DNA of 64,000 bases, from NCBI GenBank assembly GCA_963806395.1, contig CAWDYI010000020.1:248001-312000 (forward strand), written 5' to 3'. A program made the position numbers and the translations under genes. Under the pieces are notes generated by a model. It did no database searches, was not told where the DNA came from, and was given only the letters and a program-made list of their open reading frames with translations. Below, piece by piece: positions 60,213-64,000 of this stretch. Source of the stretch: DASSUW01 sp963806395. Lineage in GTDB: Bacteria; Actinomycetota; Thermoleophilia; Solirubrobacterales; Solirubrobacteraceae. The stretch's first letter is position 1. Each line of letters opens with the position of its first letter.

Positions 60213-61073
60213 TCAGCCGCGGCTGCGCGCCCGCCGACCGCTGACCGATGCGTCCGAGTGTTGCGTTCGGCGGCCCGACGCCGGCGAGCTCGACGCTCGC
60301 CGATCCAGCGGCTCCGGGCGGAGCCTGATCGCCGATCCGCTCGGCGGCTGGGCGAACCGGTCGGAGGCGCTGCCACCGCCGACCGACAGCTCCGGCAAGC
60401 GCTGATGCCCGCCGTCGCGTGTCGGCCAGCCCGACGAGCCCGGCGCGAGCGTCAGCTCGCCGAGGGCGGGCTCGTGCGTCCCATCGGTGACGGTCGCGAC
60501 GGCCGACATCAGGCCGATGTTGACCACGACGCGCTCGCCGATCGCCGCGAGCGGCACGACGATGGTCGTCTTCAGGTTCCCGCGGCCGTCGGCGTAGACG
60601 ACCGCGTTCTCGGGCGCGGGCGGGATGCTCGCCCGCGCCACGGAGTCGCAGATCGCGTGCGAGTGGCGGTGCGACACGTGCGACACCGCAGCGGGGAGGA
60701 CGTCACGGGCGCGCAGCCGGCTACCGTCGGCGACCACCTCTAGATGGCAGAGACCGTCGAGCGAGCCGACGACGAACGACCACGCCCAGCCCGTTTTCGG
60801 GCCGACGACGAACACCCCGTCATGGGTGCGGCCGGCACAGAAGCGGTGGTCGTCATTGGGCACGCCGACGTCGTGCACCACGAGCCGGTCCCGCGGGCCG
60901 GGCCCGAGCGCGAGCTGGGCGACGCAGAACCCGCCTGCCACGGTGTCATTCGGCGCCACCGGCGTGACGTGCAGGACCGCGTCGGGGATGGCGAGCGCCA
61001 GACGCTGCGCGAACTCCGCGAACGCGAGGTCGCCGGCACCGTAGTCGGCCACGAGGTGGACCAGGCGGCTCAC
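60213..61073 (-). CDS. S-adenosylmethionine hydrolase-like (DUF62/SAM hydroxide adenosyltransferase) protein
   Basis: This protein of about 286 residues starts VSRLVHLVADYGAGDLAFAEF, close to the TDFG-x-x-D start of the fluorinase/SAM hydrolase family. It has VVHDVGVPNDD in the place of the family's VVDPGVG, and GVFVVGPKTGWAWSFV for the PDNG-type loop. The late part GNLKTTIVVP with NIG fits the C-terminal barrel. The usual Asp of the N-terminal site is kept, but several substrate residues differ, so activity is uncertain. The C-terminal 80 residues are Arg/Ser/Pro-rich and low-complexity. The GTG start is 71 bp beyond the sigma-factor stop. Confidence 0.65.
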   Translation of the reverse strand: MSRLVHLVADYGAGDLAFAEFAQRLALAIPDAVLHVTPVAPNDTVAGGFCVAQLALGPGPRDRLVVHDVGVPNDDHRFCAGRTHDGVFVVGPKTGWAWSFVVGSLDGLCHLEVVADGSRLRARDVLPAAVSHVSHRHSHAICDSVARASIPPAPENAVVYADGRGNLKTTIVVPLAAIGERVVVNIGLMSAVATVTDGTHEPALGELTLAPGSSGWPTRDGGHQRLPELSVGGGSASDRFAQPPSGSAIRLRPEPLDRRASSSPASGRRTQHSDASVSGRRARSRG

Positions 61074-61144
61074 GCGGCCGCGCCCTTCTGCCGCGCCGCG
61101 GCATCCGTTGCCATGCCCGTGTATTAGGCCGTGCCCGGCGTCTG

Positions 61145-61948
61145 TCAAGGCCGCGCCAGCGGCTCGTCGGCGGCCGCGCGCAGCTTCTCGAGCGCCCGCT
61201 CCTCGATCTGCCGGATGCGTTCGGCGCTGACGTGCAGCGTGCTGCCCAGCTCGCGCAGCGTCAATTCGCGGCAGCCGAGCCCGAAACGCCCGATCAGGAT
61301 CGTCTGCTCGCGACCGCTCAGGCACGCGAGCATCCCGCGCACCTCGTTGATCTCCATCCGCCGTGGGACGCCCTCGTACGCCGCCTCGGCGGCGGGATCG
61401 GCGACCAGGTCGCCGAAGGTGCCGATCGCGCCGTCGTCGTGGGAGATCGGCTCTTCGAGCCCGCGCGCGGAGCGCTCGGCGACGATCAGGTTCTCGACCT
61501 GCTTCCGTGTCAGCCCGGACTCCTGCGCCAGCTCGCCGCAGGTGGGCTCGTGCCCGGACGCCTGGAGGTGCCGGCGACGGGCGGCCCTGATGCGCGCGAG
61601 CTGGCGCGCCGCCCGGTCCGAGAGCACGACCGGCCGTGCCAGCTCCGAGACGAGCTGCTGCATCGCCTGGCGGACCCACCACGAGGCGTACGCCCAGAAC
61701 GGCGCGCCGAGCGCCGGGTCGTAGCGCTGCAGCGCGCGCAGCAGGCCGACGACGCCGGCCTGCATCAGCTCGATCCGGTCGATGCCTGCGGATCCGCGGT
61801 AGATCCGCGCGACGGCGGCGATGTGCGGCAGGAACACCTCGACGAGCTCGTCACGCGCGGCGATGTCGCCGGCCTTCGCCGCCTCGACCAGCGCGTGCTC
61901 ACTACGTAGCGCGGTCAGTCGTGCGCACTGGTGAGTCTCGTGCGCCAT
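61145..61948 (-). CDS. RNA polymerase sigma factor, sigma-70 family
   Basis: This 267-residue protein has region 2 (RIELMQAGVVGLLRALQRYDPALGAPFWAYASWWVRQAMQ, about residues 57-96), region 3 (EPTCGELAQESGLTRKQVENLI) and region 4 (LSGREQTILIGRFGL and TLRELGSTLHVSAERIRQIEERALEKL). It lacks region 1.1 and is shorter than the primary factor, so it is a group 2 or 3 alternative sigma. No anti-sigma factor is adjacent. The SAM hydrolase-like gene downstream may share its transcript. Confidence 0.92.
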   Translation of the reverse strand: MAHETHQCARLTALRSEHALVEAAKAGDIAARDELVEVFLPHIAAVARIYRGSAGIDRIELMQAGVVGLLRALQRYDPALGAPFWAYASWWVRQAMQQLVSELARPVVLSDRAARQLARIRAARRRHLQASGHEPTCGELAQESGLTRKQVENLIVAERSARGLEEPISHDDGAIGTFGDLVADPAAEAAYEGVPRRMEINEVRGMLACLSGREQTILIGRFGLGCRELTLRELGSTLHVSAERIRQIEERALEKLRAAADEPLARP

Positions 61949-62117
61949 GGGGGTGCGTGGGGACTAGCACGGCGGCCCGCGTCCGCATAGTCGAAGGTCG
62001 TGAAAGCTCGCAAATAGCGGGAAGTTCGGTGCGGCCTGCAGGCCGTCGACCGCGCACGCTGGTGCGCGGGCGACACGTGGGGTTGCGCGAACTCGGCCGG
62101 GGCCTGAAGCTGTCCGG

Positions 62118-62774
62118 ATGCTCATCGCAATCGCAGGTGGCCACGGCAACATCGCGCTCCGCCTGACGCGGGTGCTCCAGAGGGGCGGCGACGAGGTTCG
62201 CTCGCTGACCCGCAAGTCAGAGCACGCGGAGGACGTGCGCGCGGCGGGCGGCGACCCGGTCGTCTGCGACCTCGAGTCGGCGAGCGAGGACGAGGTCGCC
62301 GCCGCGGTTCGAGAGGCCGACGCCGTCGTGTTCGCAGCCGGCGCCGGGCCGGGGAGCGGGCCCGAGCGCAAGTGGACGATGGACCACGGCGGCGCGGTGA
62401 AGCTGATCGCGGCCGCGAAGGCCGAGGGGATCCGCCGCTACGTGATGGTCGGCAGCATGGGCGCCGATCCCGACGCGCCCGGCGACGACACCTTCGCCGT
62501 GTACCTCCGCGCCAAGGGCCAGGCCGACGCCGACCTCGTGGCGAGCGGGCTCGACTACACGATCGTGCGCCCCGGGCACCTGACCGACGACCCGGGCGCC
62601 GGCGGCGTCACGCTCGGCACGAAGGTCGACCGCGGCAAGATCCCCCGCGACGACGTCGCGGCCGTGCTGGCCGCGGTCCTGCACGAGCCGGCCACAGTGG
62701 GTGTGACGTTCGAGGTGGTCTCGGGGGAGGTGTCGATCGATGACGCGATCGCGGCACTCGTTGGTGGGGGCTGA
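62118..62774 (+). CDS. NAD(P)-binding SDR-like protein (NmrA/atypical SDR)
   Basis: This 218-residue Rossmann-fold protein starts MLIAIAGGHGNIALRLTRVL with the G-x2-G-x2-A dinucleotide loop, then DVRAAGGDPVVCDLES and VVFAAGAGPGSG, IRRYVMVGSMGADP and YLRAKGQADADLVASGLDYTIVRPGHLTDD. It matches the NAD(P)H-binding atypical SDRs whose YxxxK is replaced by a shorter loop. The function may be NAD(P) sensing or oxidoreduction. The 169 bp upstream hold a short CGGCCTGCAGGCCG palindrome and no other clear feature. Repeat copy C starts 8 bp after the stop. Confidence 0.88.
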   Translation: MLIAIAGGHGNIALRLTRVLQRGGDEVRSLTRKSEHAEDVRAAGGDPVVCDLESASEDEVAAAVREADAVVFAAGAGPGSGPERKWTMDHGGAVKLIAAAKAEGIRRYVMVGSMGADPDAPGDDTFAVYLRAKGQADADLVASGLDYTIVRPGHLTDDPGAGGVTLGTKVDRGKIPRDDVAAVLAAVLHEPATVGVTFEVVSGEVSIDDAIAALVGGG

Positions 62775-62816
62775 CGCGGGCGAACGTCAACTGCGGCATT
62801 AAGCGAGGCGGGATCG

Positions 62817-62871
62817 GCGGGGGTGTGGCCACTTGATGCCGCATACCGACATCAACTGAGCACACCCCCGC
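62817..62871. repeat. Internal hairpin 1 of copy C
   Basis: GCGGGGGTGTG (62817-62827) pairs perfectly with CACACCCCCGC (62861-62871). An inner stem ACTTGAT/ATCAACT (62831-62837 with 62851-62857) has one mismatch, and the loop contains CGCATA. Confidence 0.85.
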
Positions 62872-62888
62872 GAAATCGCTGTCCCCGA

Positions 62889-62939
62889 GGGGGTGTGGCT
62901 AGTTGACCGCGCATATTCAGGTCAACTCGCCACACCCCC
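62889..62939. repeat. Internal hairpin 2 of copy C
   Basis: GGGGGTGTGGC (62889-62899) pairs perfectly with GCCACACCCCC (62929-62939). After one unpaired base on each side, AGTTGACC (62901-62908) pairs with GGTCAACT (62920-62927). The loop again holds CGCATA. Confidence 0.88.
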
Positions 62940-63076
62940 CGGTGAAACGCGCTCCGGAGTGGCCGGGCGGGTCGAAACCCCGCTTCCCCACCCAGAGCAG
63001 TTGACGGTCGCCGGCGGAGACCGCAGCAGCACCCGCGGCGCCGCGCCAGAGCGCGACGCCGCGGACACGTGATGTC

Positions 63077-64000
63077 TCAGCCGAGCACGCGGCGAACGCG
63101 CCGGCTACGGCTCGCGCTCGGCGTGTACTTGCCGCTGGCGTCGTTCAGCACGACGCGGAAGCGGCCGCCGCGACGGACGCGGATCCTCTTGGAGTAGCGC
63201 GAGAATCCGGCCCCGGCGTGGCGGGCCACGGTCTGGGCGCGGGTGACCCAGATGCCCTTGCGGAGCCGCTGGATCAGGACCTGCTGGCCGTCGACCGCCG
63301 GCGTCAGCCGGCCGCGGAAACGGATCCGGGCGCTGCGGAGGCCGCGACTGACGCGCACCCTCCGGGTCACCTTGACCGCCGCCCCGACGACGACGACCGG
63401 GCTCACGACCTCGGGCCGCGATGCCATCAGCACGCGGTACTGCGTGTTCACCGGAACGCCGATCACCGGGAACGCGAACGCGCCGGTCGTCGCGTTGGTG
63501 ACCTGAGCGTTGCCCGTCGTCACGAACCCCTGCGTGTACGGCCACGGGTTCGACTGGAGCAGCACCTGGCGGTTGCCGTTGCCGGTGCCCGTGAGGGCGC
63601 CCCCCAGCGTCGTCGCGCCGCCCACGGAGACCGGGTTCGGCGTCGCCGCGAGCGTGACGCCGAGCGGCTGCCGCTTGGTCTTGAACGTGCGGTGCTTGCC
63701 GCGCGTCAGGCCCTTGGAGTTCTGCGCCACGACCCGGTAGTGGTAGGTCGTCGCCGGTGCCAGAAGGCCGACCGCGACTGCAACCTTCACGCCCTTGTTC
63801 CCGCTGCCGACGCTCGCGCTCGGCGTCAGCGACCCGTAGATCACCGTCGTGCCGTACTGGAAGAAGTACGACGTCGCAGCGCCCTTGGGGTTGATCGTGG
63901 CGTTCAGCACCACTGTCGTCGGCGTGACGTTCGCAACTCCGCCGGTGGTGGCCACCGGCTTCTCGGCGGCCGACGCGACCGCCGGCGCCCACAGCGCGCA
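63077..64000 (-). CDS. Secreted surface protein with fibronectin-like domain, N-terminus outside the window
   Basis: The frame is open to the window edge. The first visible residues (CALWAPAVASAAEKP) look like the end of a signal peptide with an AxA cleavage site, so the true start lies just beyond 64000. The first domain (GGVANVTPTTVVLNATINPKG, YFFQYGTT, APATTYHYRVVAQNSKGLTRG) is a fibronectin type III-like fold common in actinobacterial surface proteins. Two further beta-rich regions follow, LGVTLAATPNPVSVGGATTLGGALTG and VSRGLRSARIRFRGRLTPAVDGQQVLIQR. The C-terminus is basic. It is probably exported and wall-associated. Ligand unknown. Confidence 0.78.
   Translation of the reverse strand, partial: CALWAPAVASAAEKPVATTGGVANVTPTTVVLNATINPKGAATSYFFQYGTTVIYGSLTPSASVGSGNKGVKVAVAVGLLAPATTYHYRVVAQNSKGLTRGKHRTFKTKRQPLGVTLAATPNPVSVGGATTLGGALTGTGNGNRQVLLQSNPWPYTQGFVTTGNAQVTNATTGAFAFPVIGVPVNTQYRVLMASRPEVVSPVVVVGAAVKVTRRVRVSRGLRSARIRFRGRLTPAVDGQQVLIQRLRKGIWVTRAQTVARHAGAGFSRYSKRIRVRRGGRFRVVLNDASGKYTPSASRSRRVRRVLG

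Larger units (their letters stand above)
62783..63008. repeat. Dispersed inverted-repeat element, copy C, with two internal hairpins
   Basis: The 226-bp element fills the gap between two convergent genes. Its left end AACGTCAACTGC (62783-62794) and right end GCAGTTGACG (62997-63006) are inverted, and CGGCATTAAG and CTTCCCCACCCAG next to them match copy B. The middle is different: it holds two tandem GGGGGTGTGG hairpins. The core (A)GTTGA/TCAAC(T) appears six times in alternating directions. Confidence 0.85.

Noticed and set aside
62783..63008. CRISPR-like array
   Set aside because: The repeated units are inverted and self-pairing, with no constant repeat/spacer spacing and no cas genes nearby.

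Overview
The window is about 72% G+C by eye, with overlapping ATGA/GTGA start-stop junctions, frequent GTG and TTG starts, and long antisense open frames. Gene content (cyclase family, DUF5941, ArsR-SRPBCC pair, fused PcaL, actinobacterial CDP-alcohol transferases) suggests an actinobacterium, possibly Thermoleophilia/Solirubrobacterales. That placement is inference from composition and families, not a database match.

Region 1 (1-13.6 kb) is catabolic and regulatory. It starts with the end of a xanthine dehydrogenase/CO dehydrogenase-type molybdopterin subunit overlapping a cytosine deaminase-like amidohydrolase. A VOC/MarR divergent pair follows with a doubled palindromic operator, then a GNAT pseudogene, a UBP zinc finger, and a LysR/LysE divergent pair. 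A MarR-type regulator plus a lone LivM permease stand back to back with a four-gene operon (carbamate kinase, FdrA, DUF1116, DUF2877) that matches the oxamate carbamoyltransferase system at the end of allantoin breakdown. The last gene of that operon carries two in-frame copies of a palindromic 45-nt repeat. An SRPBCC-ArsR pair under a perfect palindrome and a cyclase close the region.

Region 2 (13.8-42.1 kb) is a large surface-glycopolymer locus: O-antigen-ligase-like and ArnT/PMT-like membrane proteins, a TagGH/Wzm-Wzt-like ABC exporter, GT2 and GT4 transferases, two CDP-alcohol phosphotransferases, a glycerol-1-phosphate dehydrogenase-like enzyme, a LicC-like nucleotidyltransferase, a polysaccharide pyruvyl transferase fusion, two TagF-like polymerases, a GDPD phosphodiesterase, two methyltransferases, three sulfotransferases and a sulfatase. 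Together they suggest a phosphodiester-linked, possibly sulfated and pyruvylated wall polymer whose polyol phosphate may be sn-glycerol-1-phosphate. The second TagF-like gene is broken by about six frameshifts.

Region 3 (42.4-58.8 kb) begins with a secreted nuclease and then holds a complete minus-strand 4-hydroxybenzoate/protocatechuate pathway: MFS transporter, PobA, a NitT/TauT-type ABC importer, PaaK-like ligase, GntR regulator, MetE-like protein, then PcaI, PcaJ, PcaF, PcaH, PcaG, PcaB and PcaL. The importer has frameshifts in its binding protein signal peptide and in one permease.

Region 4 (58.8-64 kb) holds a secreted glycoside hydrolase-like protein, a SAM hydrolase-like protein, a sigma-70 factor, an NAD(P)-binding protein and the end of a secreted surface protein.

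A dispersed intergenic repeat with ends AACGTCAACTGC/GCAGTTGACGTT occurs three times (2341-2492, 42113-42303, 62783-63008), each time just after a plus-strand stop codon. The third copy contains two tandem hairpins built from the same core. No rRNA, tRNA, CRISPR array or intact insertion sequence was seen.
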